Assembly (NCBI GenBank): GCA_039976075.1
Contig: JBDWFY010000009.1
Span: 124,001 to 188,000, forward strand
Reading direction: 5' to 3'
DNA length: 64,000 nt
Origin: JBDWFY01 sp039976075
Lineage (GTDB): Bacteria > Pseudomonadota > Alphaproteobacteria > Rhizobiales > Stappiaceae
Shown here: positions 24,088 to 32,577 of the stretch, in pieces
How positions within the stretch are numbered: position 1 is the stretch's first letter
Layout: each line of letters begins with the position of its first letter
Notes under the pieces: generated by a model
Seen by the model: only the letters and a program-made list of their open reading frames with translations
What the model was told of the DNA's origin: nothing
Database searches by the model: none
Made by a program: the position numbers and the translations under genes

Positions 24088-27036
24088 TTATCCGCTTACA
24101 GCAATTTCCCGCATCGCTGCGGCGTCCCGCAAAGTCAGATCCGGATAGTCCGGATCCGTGCCTACCTCAGGCAAGACTTTCCAGCAGCGTGCGCATTTCT
24201 GACCGTCGGCCATACCCGGCACTACTGCAACACCCTCGACATCTTCAAGCGTGAATGCTGTGTCCGGCGCGTCACTTTCTGACAGACTTAACTGGCTGGT
24301 AATGGCAATATCTGCCAGGTTTATACCTGAGAGAACCGTCATGAGTTCTGGGTCCGTGATATGAACGACCGGGTGGGCCTCGAGCGATGAACCAATACGT
24401 TTTTCGCGGCGTTCAATTTCGAGCGCACCTGTAACAACCCGGCGAACGTTTTTTATTTTCGCCCATTTTTCTGCCAGCGTGTCGTTGCGCCAATCGGAAG
24501 GCAAAGTCGGAAATTGTTGCAGATGAACAGACGAGTCTGAGCGTGAATGGCGGGCCTGCCACGTTTCTTCCATGGTAAAGACGAGAATTGGTGCCAGCCA
24601 GACAGTCAGGCACTCAAATATCTGATCTATGACCTGCAATGCTGCTTTACGACGCACGGAAGAAGGCGCATCGCAATAGAGCGCGTCCTTTCGGATATCG
24701 AAGTAAAACGCCGAAAGCTCAACGGTCATGAAGTTGAACAACTGCGAGAAAATACGCTTGTAATCAAAGGCCTCGTATCCACCTCTGACGATGGAATCGA
24801 GCTCCACCAGCCGATGTAGCATCAGACGCTCAAGTTCGGGCATATCGGAGAGGGAAACCTTTTCGCCCTGATAGTGGCTCAGCGAGCCCAGCATCCAGCG
24901 AATGGTGTTACGCATCTTCCGATAGGCGTCGACATTGGTTTTGATGATTTCCGGCCCAATGCGCTGGTCTTCCGTATAGTCCGTCGCAGCGACCCAAAGC
25001 CGCAGAATATCGGCCCCGTACTGTTTGATGATGTCCTGTGGGAATGTTTGGTTTCCCAGCGACTTGGACATCTTGCGTCCTTCTTCATCCATGGTGAAAC
25101 CATGAGTGAGGACGGCGTCATAAGGGGCGTGGCCCCGCGTGCCGCAACTTTCCAGGAGTGAGGAATGGAACCAGCCACGATGCTGATCCGACCCTTCCAG
25201 ATAAAGAACGTAGTCCTTACCACCCAAACCTTTCCGATGCGGCTGAAGATCTTCCCTTTTTTCCAGGCAAAATGCGTGGGTGGTGCCACTGTCGAACCAA
25301 ACGTCGAGAATGTCCTGAACCTGATCCCACTCGGCGGGATTGTAGTTTTCTCCAAGAAAACGCTCTTTTGCTCCGTCGGCAAACCAGGCATCCGCCCCTT
25401 CAGCGTCGAAAGCTTCGGCAATGCGGTTGTTGATCAACTCATCTCGAAGCACTTCGCTGGTTTCGCGGTTTACGAACACAGTGATCGGAACGCCCCAGGC
25501 GCGTTGGCGGGACAAGACCCAGTCCGGGCGATTTTCAATCATCCGATGCAGTCGGTTCTGCCCGCTGGAGGGCACGAACCGCGTTTTGGAAATCGCGGTC
25601 AATGCGCGATGGCGCAAGGTGTCTTCTTCACCGTCAAGCGGCTTGTCCATATGTACAAACCATTGCGGAGTATTCCGGAATATGATCGGTTTTTTTGATC
25701 GCCAGGAATGCGGATATTGGTGTTTCAGGCGTCCCCGACCAATGATGACACCGGCTTCCACCAGTTTGTCGATGACGGCCTGGTTGGCTTTTCCTTTTTC
25801 ACCTTTATGAGTGATGACTTGAAAACCGTCCATTCCCGGTGCGTCTTTGGTGAAAAAACCGCCGTCGTCGACAGTGAACGGGATTTGTGCATCGATGCCG
25901 CGGGCCTCAAGGCTCGACCGATTGTCCATCCAGATCTCGAAATCGTCCGTCCCGTGCCCCGGTGCCGTATGCACAAAGCCTGTTCCGGCATCGTCAGTGA
26001 CATGGTCGCCCGCCAGCAGCGGCACCTGAAACTGGTATCCACCCAGATCAAGTCCTGCAAAGGGATGGGCACAGGCAATACCGGCTAGTTCCTGTGGCGA
26101 AACTTCCCTTACGCGCTTGAATGCTTCAACGCGCGCTTGCTTGAAGACGTCTGCAGCCAACGCGTCTGCAAGGATATATTTGTCGCCGATTACGGCCCAG
26201 TTTTCTTCAGGTGCACCCGTTACTTCATAGAGGCCATAACTGATACGATTCGAGTAGGAAATGGCCCTGTTACCGGGGATCGTCCAGGGTGTGGTCGTCC
26301 AGATAACGACAGATGCGTCTATCAATTCGGTGACTGCATCTTCATCTGTGCCACCCGCTTCAGTAACGGGAAAGGCAACCCAGATCGTATCCGACTGATA
26401 GTCTTGATATTCGATTTCCGCTTCTGCCAGGGCCGTTTTCTCGACAACCGACCACATGACCGGTTTGGAGCCCCGATAGAGTTGACCTGACATGGAAAAC
26501 TTCATCAGTTCCCTGGCAATCGTTGCTTCCGCACCGAAATTCATTGTCAGATATGGATTACCCCAGTCGCCCTCGATACCCAGGCGCTGGAATTCCTTGC
26601 GTTGAACTCCGATCCAGTGCTCGGCAAAATCCCGGCATTCTTTGCGGAATTCGTTGATCGGCACGTCATCTTTGTTTTTTCCCTTTGACCGGTACTTTTC
26701 CTCGATCTTCCACTCGATCGGAAGCCCATGACAGTCCCAGCCGGGGACATAGTTGGAATCATAACCCAGCATCTGCATTGAGCGGGTGACGATGTCCTTG
26801 AGTGTTTTGTTCAGCGCATGCCCAATGTGGATGTTGCCATTTGCGTAGGGTGGTCCGTCGTGCAGAAGAAATTTGCTTCTTCCTGCGGCGTCTTCGCGCA
26901 GGCGTTTGTAAAGGTCCATCGACTGCCAACGAGCAATGATTTCCGGTTCTTTCTTCGGCAGTCCGGCACGCATCGGGAAGTCGGTTTTGGGTAGGTAAAG
27001 TGTTTGCGAATAGTCGCGGGCTTCATTCTCGGTCAT
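24088..27036 (-). CDS. ileS: Isoleucyl-tRNA synthetase
   Basis: Charges tRNA-Ile in the cytoplasm. ATG 27036 (MTENEARDYSQTLYLP) gives 982 residues, whereas the longest frame adds 31 arginine-rich residues without family character. Class I signatures are HIGHALNKTLKD (HIGH) near residue 75 and KMSKSLGN late in the catalytic domain. The CP1 editing domain and the tRNA-binding anticodon domain are present. The C-terminal CARCWKVLPEVG is half of the zinc-ribbon seen in this family. Followed by lspA. Confidence 0.96.
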   Translation of the reverse strand: MTENEARDYSQTLYLPKTDFPMRAGLPKKEPEIIARWQSMDLYKRLREDAAGRSKFLLHDGPPYANGNIHIGHALNKTLKDIVTRSMQMLGYDSNYVPGWDCHGLPIEWKIEEKYRSKGKNKDDVPINEFRKECRDFAEHWIGVQRKEFQRLGIEGDWGNPYLTMNFGAEATIARELMKFSMSGQLYRGSKPVMWSVVEKTALAEAEIEYQDYQSDTIWVAFPVTEAGGTDEDAVTELIDASVVIWTTTPWTIPGNRAISYSNRISYGLYEVTGAPEENWAVIGDKYILADALAADVFKQARVEAFKRVREVSPQELAGIACAHPFAGLDLGGYQFQVPLLAGDHVTDDAGTGFVHTAPGHGTDDFEIWMDNRSSLEARGIDAQIPFTVDDGGFFTKDAPGMDGFQVITHKGEKGKANQAVIDKLVEAGVIIGRGRLKHQYPHSWRSKKPIIFRNTPQWFVHMDKPLDGEEDTLRHRALTAISKTRFVPSSGQNRLHRMIENRPDWVLSRQRAWGVPITVFVNRETSEVLRDELINNRIAEAFDAEGADAWFADGAKERFLGENYNPAEWDQVQDILDVWFDSGTTHAFCLEKREDLQPHRKGLGGKDYVLYLEGSDQHRGWFHSSLLESCGTRGHAPYDAVLTHGFTMDEEGRKMSKSLGNQTFPQDIIKQYGADILRLWVAATDYTEDQRIGPEIIKTNVDAYRKMRNTIRWMLGSLSHYQGEKVSLSDMPELERLMLHRLVELDSIVRGGYEAFDYKRIFSQLFNFMTVELSAFYFDIRKDALYCDAPSSVRRKAALQVIDQIFECLTVWLAPILVFTMEETWQARHSRSDSSVHLQQFPTLPSDWRNDTLAEKWAKIKNVRRVVTGALEIERREKRIGSSLEAHPVVHITDPELMTVLSGINLADIAITSQLSLSESDAPDTAFTLEDVEGVAVVPGMADGQKCARCWKVLPEVGTDPDYPDLTLRDAAAMREIAVSG

Positions 27037-27342
27037 GTGGGTTCTGCAAGCATGTTGGACGCGTTTGCCTCGGTCTGAAGACGGGGAACGGTCTGGAAAA
27101 GGAGTGTGGTCGGCGACGCGGCATTTCAATGCCCGGTCATTGTCCCGGTCCTTCGCAGCGGTTAAAGCGCCCGGTTAAGCGAAGGCCGGGCCCGTAATTC
27201 GATGGGCCGGACGGTGTATCGCTTCCGGTATTGAATGAGAGCTTTGCATGAAGGGGCTTTTAACAAGTGCAATGAAAAAGGAAAAGCCTCTGTTTTCACA
27301 ATTGCGCATGTTTTTCCGACATTCACCATTATTGTTCGGGCA
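27037..27342. other. 306-bp gap between the EamA gene and ileS
   Basis: Contains GC-rich short repeats around 27165-27215 (for example GCCCGG and CCGGGC flanking 11 bases) and an imperfect GGCTTTT/AAAAGCC pair near 27257-27290. These could be a weak terminator after the EamA gene and an ileS leader structure. I see no T-box and no gene. Confidence 0.35.
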
Positions 27343-28278
27343 CTATTGCTTGGCAACATTTTCCGTCGCCAAACCGCGTTGGCGCTCACGATGTGCAATA
27401 TAGAGCCCGCTCAGTACAATGAGGCCGATACCCACCCAGGTCAGAGTGTCGGGAAAGTCACCAAAAACGATAAATCCCAGAAGTGTGGCACTCACAATTT
27501 CAATGTAGGTAAGCGGCGCAAGCACCGAGGCAGCAGCTCTTGCAAATGCCAACACGATGAGCCCGTGACAGGAAAAGGAAATGGCACCGATGGCGATCAT
27601 CATTCCCAATTCGGAAAGATCAGGGACCGTGGCCATCGCTCCAGGAATGGAAAAGAAGGTTGTGCCGATCAATAAAACGCCGAGAAAAGCAGTTCCGGAA
27701 ATTCCCGTGTAGAACTGTATAGCCAGCATCGATCCATCTGCCGACAGTCTTCTTGTGAAGAGAAGATAGAGCGCAAACAGCAATGCGGTTCCAAGAGGCA
27801 AAAGCGCTGGCCATCCGAAATCGGCGACGCCGGGACGTAAGATGGTCAAGGCACCTACCAGACCGACAGCGACAGCAGCCCACCGGCGCCATCCTACCGA
27901 TTCCTTGAGAAATACGGCAGACAGGGCGGTCAGTATCATGGGTTCAACGAAAAAAATCGCCAAAGCGTTGGCAACCGGCATGTATTTGATCGCGATGAAA
28001 AACAACAGGCTGGCGCCGGCCAAAAACAGGCCTCGAGCGAGCTGGGGAACCAGAGCTGTTCCTCGAAGAACATCAAGTCCCGGTCCCAGAACGACGAACA
28101 GAAAGGCAATAACTGACTGAAAAAAAAACCGCGCAAGCGTGACCTCAAGTGGAGCAATTGTGCTGGAGAGATACTTTGCCATGATATCCATCACTGGAAT
28201 CACGAGCATCGCCACGCTCATCAGCCCAATGCCACCCAGAGCGATGTTAGCCGGCGGATGTTGCGGGCTGCCGCTCAA
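27343..28278 (-). CDS. EamA-type (DMT superfamily) transporter
   Basis: 311 residues with ten predicted membrane helices in two EamA repeats. Typical pieces are APLEVTLARFFFQSVIAF, PVANALAIFFVEPMILTALSAVFLKESVG and the late APLTYIEIVSATLLGFIVFGDFP. Its start overlaps the ribF stop by four bases (ATGA), so it is translationally coupled to ribF. The substrate is unknown; the coupling alone does not prove flavin transport. Confidence 0.86.
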   Translation of the reverse strand: MSGSPQHPPANIALGGIGLMSVAMLVIPVMDIMAKYLSSTIAPLEVTLARFFFQSVIAFLFVVLGPGLDVLRGTALVPQLARGLFLAGASLLFFIAIKYMPVANALAIFFVEPMILTALSAVFLKESVGWRRWAAVAVGLVGALTILRPGVADFGWPALLPLGTALLFALYLLFTRRLSADGSMLAIQFYTGISGTAFLGVLLIGTTFFSIPGAMATVPDLSELGMMIAIGAISFSCHGLIVLAFARAAASVLAPLTYIEIVSATLLGFIVFGDFPDTLTWVGIGLIVLSGLYIAHRERQRGLATENVAKQ

Positions 28279-29288
28279 TAGGACGACATCTGCTCATCGA
28301 GATGCACATCGATATCTGAAAGCGGTTTCAGGCTGTCCAAGATTGCGCGGGCTTCTGCACTATCGCGGTTCATCTGCTCTATCAGGCTTGGAACATCGTC
28401 AAATTTGAGTTCTGGTCTGAGGTGGCTGGCGAATGAGATCCGTATCGGTTGGCCATAAATATCGTCGGAAAAGTCGAAAATGAAAACTTCCAGCAGCGGA
28501 GTTCCATTGTCAAATGTCGGCCTGCGTCCGTAGCTGGCCACCCCGTCGTACCTTTTTCCTGCGACATAGGTGCGTACTGCATAGATGCCGTGCCGGAGCC
28601 GACATTCCGGAGGTAACGTCAGATTGGCTGTTGGGAACCCCATTTCGCGGCCCCGTTTTTCGCCGTGCTGAACCGTTCCATCGACGAACCATCGGTATCC
28701 CAGTAAACTGTTCGCCAGGATGATGTCTCCGGCGCTCAGCGCTTCGCGAATACGGCTTGAGGAAACGATCTCCGCATTTTCGTCCTCAAACGGTTGAACA
28801 ATTGAAACACCGAATCCTTCACGGCCACCGGCCTCCTCAAGATAGTTCGGTGTACCCTGGCGTGCCTTGCCAAAATGAAAATCATACCCGATGACGGCAT
28901 GAGAAATTCCGAGCTGCGCACACAGTATTTTTTGCACAAAATCCTGCGCGGTGATGCTGGCGAAATCACGATTGAACGGCACGACGAGCATCCCGGCAAA
29001 TCCCAGCGCATGCAGCAGGTCCGCCTTTGCATTTGGCGGAGTCAATCGAAACACCGGGTGCTCAGGACGAAAGACCGTTCTGGGATGAGGCTCGAACGTC
29101 ATGATGTATGCGGGGCGCGTGTTCTGCTTTGCCTGATCAAGGGCAGCGTTAAGAACGGCTCGGTGTCCGCGATGCACGCCGTCAAAATTTCCAATTGCAA
29201 CGACGCCGCCAAACAGCGCTTGCGGAAATTCATCAAGTGCACCAACGACGGTGAACGATGGAACGACCGAGTTACCGGATGCAGGCAT
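28275..29288 (-). CDS. ribF: Bifunctional riboflavin kinase / FAD synthetase
   Basis: Converts riboflavin to FMN and then FAD. The 337 residues hold the N-terminal adenylyltransferase domain (AIGNFDGVHRGHRAVL with the HxGH-like motif, then PHPRTVFRP and SSSRIREALSAGDI) and the C-terminal flavokinase domain (GREMGFPTANLTLPP, later PLLEVFIFDFSDDIYG). Length is slightly above the usual 310-315. First gene of a minus-strand run continuing through EamA, ileS and lspA. Confidence 0.95.
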   Translation of the reverse strand: MPASGNSVVPSFTVVGALDEFPQALFGGVVAIGNFDGVHRGHRAVLNAALDQAKQNTRPAYIMTFEPHPRTVFRPEHPVFRLTPPNAKADLLHALGFAGMLVVPFNRDFASITAQDFVQKILCAQLGISHAVIGYDFHFGKARQGTPNYLEEAGGREGFGVSIVQPFEDENAEIVSSSRIREALSAGDIILANSLLGYRWFVDGTVQHGEKRGREMGFPTANLTLPPECRLRHGIYAVRTYVAGKRYDGVASYGRRPTFDNGTPLLEVFIFDFSDDIYGQPIRISFASHLRPELKFDDVPSLIEQMNRDSAEARAILDSLKPLSDIDVHLDEQMSSY

Positions 29289-29498
29289 TTATTATTGGAA
29301 CCCCGGATTTATGAATGTGGGACCGGAATGAAAGTCTCCATACCGATCAAGTTGATGGGCGCAGACAAAACACCTTACTTTCATGCATTTGGCAATAGAT
29401 GAAAATCGATGCGTGTCCGAGACGGCACAGGAATGTATCAATTAGCCTGAAATGAGGGTACTGGTCCGTCGGGTGTCTAAAAAAACAATCTCCGGATT

Positions 29499-29945
29499 TC
29501 ACACGATATTTTCCGGACGACTAGGCACTTTGACGATCGCCTCACCTTCAAGAACCGGCTTGCCGTCAACTTCGCAACTACAGGCCAGTCTGGCGCGGCG
29601 ACCCTTTTCGATGAGTTCCATGACCTCAACTCGGACTGTTATTTCATCATCAATCATCACCGGGGCCAGGAATTTCAGTGTTTGGGAAAGATAAATGGCC
29701 CCCGGACCAGGGAGACGCGTGCCCAGTACTGCCGATATGAGACTTGCGGTGTAGAGCCCGTGTGCAATCCGGGTTTTGAAGGGCGTCTTTGCTGCAAAAT
29801 GTTCCGACAGATGAATGGGGTTTCGATCTCCGGACATTTCGGCGAATCCAACGATATCCGAAGATTGAACCGTTTTTTTCAATGTCTCGCTCATGCCGAG
29901 GGCGAGATCCTCGAAATAAAGCGTCTGTAATTCCAGAAACGCCAT
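29499..29945 (-). CDS. MaoC-like hydratase (hotdog fold)
   Basis: 148 residues with a strong AGGAG ribosome site. The hydratase signature is FAEMSGDRNPIHLSEHFA, with Asp and His as the catalytic pair of (R)-specific enoyl-CoA hydratases, followed by IAHGLYTASLISAVLGTRLPG. It probably hydrates a 2-enoyl-CoA in the cytoplasm. Alone between ribF and the divergent cheY, so the pathway is not shown; relatives serve fatty-acid or polyhydroxyalkanoate metabolism. Confidence 0.85.
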   Translation of the reverse strand: MAFLELQTLYFEDLALGMSETLKKTVQSSDIVGFAEMSGDRNPIHLSEHFAAKTPFKTRIAHGLYTASLISAVLGTRLPGPGAIYLSQTLKFLAPVMIDDEITVRVEVMELIEKGRRARLACSCEVDGKPVLEGEAIVKVPSRPENIV

Positions 29946-30195
29946 ATTGCTTCTCCTAAGAATATTAGTTTTGGCAAGCTAAACCCTCCTCAGTTGATGA
30001 ACAATTGAGCTTTTGACCAAATGAATTCTGTTGTTTTTAGAAAAGAATTCGGAAATTAACGGTCTTTTCAGTCAATGGCTTTAGTTTGTCTTCTGGGCAT
30101 GGGGTACCGGATAATCGGTGCACTCTCGTGTTTACAAAAAATCACGGAGTTGCGATCCACGGGCGGGATCGCCGGGTGAGGGTATGGAGTGTTAA

Positions 30196-30579
30196 ATGGC
30201 CCTTGATCTTACTATGCCGGTATTGGTTGTTGACGACTACAAGACCATGATCCGGATTATTCGTAATCTGTTGAAGCAACTTGGCTTCAATGACATTGAT
30301 GATGCAGCGGATGGTACCGAGGCTCTGGAAAAGATGAAACAGCGTCGTTATGGCCTGGTCATCTCAGACTGGAACATGGAACCAATGACTGGATATGAAT
30401 TGCTGAAGCAGGTTCGCAGCGATGCTGGCTTGTGTAAAACGCCATTCATTATGGTCACTGCTGAATCCAAGACCGAAAATGTGATTGCGGCCAAAAAAGC
30501 CGGTGTGAACAATTACATTGTGAAGCCTTTTAATGCGCAGACGCTTAAGGGCAAAATTGAAGCGGTCTTTGCCGAGTAA
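30196..30579 (+). CDS. cheY: Single-domain response regulator CheY
   Basis: 127-residue receiver domain with no output domain. Acid pocket Asp13/Asp14, phosphoacceptor Asp58 (VISDWNMEPMTG), Thr88 (MVTAE) and Lys110 (IVKPF) are all present. GGAGTG precedes the ATG. The CheZ-type phosphatase gene follows 131 bp downstream, so this is very likely the CheY that binds the flagellar motor switch. No cheA, cheW or flagellar genes are in the window. Confidence 0.9.
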   Translation: MALDLTMPVLVVDDYKTMIRIIRNLLKQLGFNDIDDAADGTEALEKMKQRRYGLVISDWNMEPMTGYELLKQVRSDAGLCKTPFIMVTAESKTENVIAAKKAGVNNYIVKPFNAQTLKGKIEAVFAE

Positions 30580-30710
30580 AGTTGAGATGCCAGGGCCGCG
30601 TTGACTGTATGCTTCGCGGCCGCATGGCGTGTGTTGAATAGTGCCTTTTTCAGCGAACAGCAGGCTGCCGCGTGCAGCAATGGCTGGGCTGTGCGTAGGG
30701 GGACCCAGTC

Positions 30711-31394
30711 ATGACAGCGATGTCAGCAGACCACGTTGCACGTGTGGTCGATTTTCTGCAGGAAAAAAAACGAAGAACCGACGATGTTTCGTTGAATGAT
30801 GTCATGCACCTGGCGGAGGTTATGACTGATTCATTCCGCGAACATCTGGTGGAATTCGAACCTGCCGTACACTCGGAATTGACGGAAATCGGTGGTGAAA
30901 TCGCCAAATTGAAGCAAGAAATTGCCCAATTGCGGCCTACCGACATGACACAGACCCGCATTCCGGGCGCGGGTCAGGAACTTGATGCAATTGTCGAGTC
31001 AACCGAAGATGCGACCAATCGCATTATGGAAGCGGCGGAATGCATCATGGGATCGCAGGAAGCCGATCCCGAAAAGTACAAGACGATCGTCAATGACAAG
31101 ATGATCGAAATCTTTGAAGCCTGTACCTTCCAGGACATCACAGGCCAGCGGATCGCCAAGGTCGTCAGCACGCTCAACTACATCGATCAGAGGGTTTCTG
31201 AATTCGTCGAGCGGCTCAATGTAGTAGAGGAAGGCGATGCGCCACCGGCAGAGGAAACCGAGGAAGAGCGGCGCCAGCGCGAATTGATCCTTCACGGACC
31301 GCAAGGCAAGGGCGAAGGTGTCTGCCAGGACGACATCGACCAGATGCTGTTCGGTGAATCGGATCAACTGGATATCGACAAGCTGTTTCCGTAA
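30711..31394 (+). CDS. cheZ: CheZ-type CheY phosphatase
   Basis: 227 residues. The central helices carry the active segment ACTFQDITGQRI, where Asp142 and Gln146 match Asp143 and Gln147 of E. coli CheZ, which dephosphorylate CheY-P. An acidic linker follows. The C terminus has QDDIDQMLF and then LDIDKLFP, acidic-hydrophobic peptides like the CheY-binding tail of CheZ. It pairs with the upstream cheY and ends at a terminator. ATG 30711 has a GGGGG upstream; an internal ATG at codon 4 is possible. Confidence 0.88.
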   Translation: MTAMSADHVARVVDFLQEKKRRTDDVSLNDVMHLAEVMTDSFREHLVEFEPAVHSELTEIGGEIAKLKQEIAQLRPTDMTQTRIPGAGQELDAIVESTEDATNRIMEAAECIMGSQEADPEKYKTIVNDKMIEIFEACTFQDITGQRIAKVVSTLNYIDQRVSEFVERLNVVEEGDAPPAEETEEERRQRELILHGPQGKGEGVCQDDIDQMLFGESDQLDIDKLFP

Positions 31395-31415
31395 GTCAGA
31401 TGAAACAGAAATCAC

Positions 31416-31450
31416 AAAGGGTCGCATCTCATCGTGTGGCCCTTTTCTAT
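31416..31450 (+). terminator. Intrinsic terminator of cheYZ
   Basis: An 11-bp stem, AAAGGGTCGCA (31416-31426) with TGTGGCCCTTT (31435-31445), includes two G-T wobbles and has an 8-base loop. It is followed by TCTATTTTC. It starts 21 bp after the cheZ stop. Confidence 0.82.
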
Positions 31451-31491
31451 TTTCTGCTCAACCCGGCAGCGCATTGGTGCTTAGTCGGCGC

Positions 31492-32364
31492 TCACCACGT
31501 CAGGTGGGGCAGGGCGGCTCTTGCGGCAAACCCTTCTTCGGCCAGTCTGGCTCTCACAAGTTTTTCATCCGGCGATAGTGTTTCGCCGAAATCTGCCGCA
31601 TGAATGCCTCCCGTGATGAACAGGACATCCAGACCTTGCGCGTAGGCTCCCCGGATATCTGTTGGCAGTCCGTCGCCAATGGCCAGAATGTCGGATTTTT
31701 CCGCTGTGGATCCACGAATTTCTGTAAGTTTTTCGATTGCTAGGTCATAAATGGGCTTGTGTGGTTTGCCGAGAATCGCAATTTCGCCACCCAGATCTTC
31801 GTAAAGTCGGGCAAGGGCTCCGGCGCACCAGATCAATGTGTCTCCCCGCTCCACTATGATATCCGGATTGGCGCAAATGAACCGTTTGCCACCTTTGACA
31901 AGTGTGGTCAGTCTGTCCCGGTAGTCATCGGGCGTCTCGTTGGTGTCATCAAAGAGGCCGGTGCAGACAATAATATCGGCCTCATCCGGACCTGAAAGAG
32001 CGACCCCGGTGCCATCGAACAGAGGTAAATCCCTGTCAGGACCGATATGAAAAGCTTTCTGAGCTTTGTCTCTGCTGAGCATGGTGTGCGTGACATCTCC
32101 GGATGTGACGACACAATCATAGGCTTCTCTGGGGACGCCGAGACGATCCAGCTGTTCATAAATCGGGGCTGATGGGCGCGGAGCATTTGTAATCAGTACG
32201 ACCGAACCACCGGTTTCTTTGCGGTATGCCGCAAGCGCTTCATGGGCCGGTTGAAACGCCGATACACCATTGTGGACCACACCCCAGACATCACACAAAA
32301 TCCCGCTATAGGAGGGCGCGAGTGCGGAAAGGCCGGAAACGAACAACGAAGAGGTATCGGTCAT
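31492..32364 (-). CDS. HAD-superfamily phosphatase, NagD-like (TIGR01459 type)
   Basis: 290-residue HAD hydrolase with the NagD-like cap. Motif I is ILCDVWGVVHNG (nucleophile Asp), motif II lies in VVLITNAPRPS, and motifs III/IV appear as LGKPHKPIYDLA and AIGDGLPTDIRGA. The alphaproteobacterial TIGR01459 class has this layout. It presumably removes phosphate from a small cytoplasmic metabolite. Convergent with cheZ, divergent from mutL. Confidence 0.88.
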   Translation of the reverse strand: MTDTSSLFVSGLSALAPSYSGILCDVWGVVHNGVSAFQPAHEALAAYRKETGGSVVLITNAPRPSAPIYEQLDRLGVPREAYDCVVTSGDVTHTMLSRDKAQKAFHIGPDRDLPLFDGTGVALSGPDEADIIVCTGLFDDTNETPDDYRDRLTTLVKGGKRFICANPDIIVERGDTLIWCAGALARLYEDLGGEIAILGKPHKPIYDLAIEKLTEIRGSTAEKSDILAIGDGLPTDIRGAYAQGLDVLFITGGIHAADFGETLSPDEKLVRARLAEEGFAARAALPHLTW

Positions 32365-32577
32365 ATCTATCGGAATCTGCTATGTTTGGGATGAGAATCA
32401 AGTCAGCGCACAATCTGGCGGTCCGGTGTGTGATATCCGGCTTGCAGGGACGAATCAATGTTTCGCGATTGAAGTTATTGCCGGTCGATGTCATTGCCGA
32501 GCCAATTAACTGGTTTGCGCGTGCCATCAAAGGTCATTGATTCTTGCAGAACCGTAGACAGGCAAGCAGTACGTATC

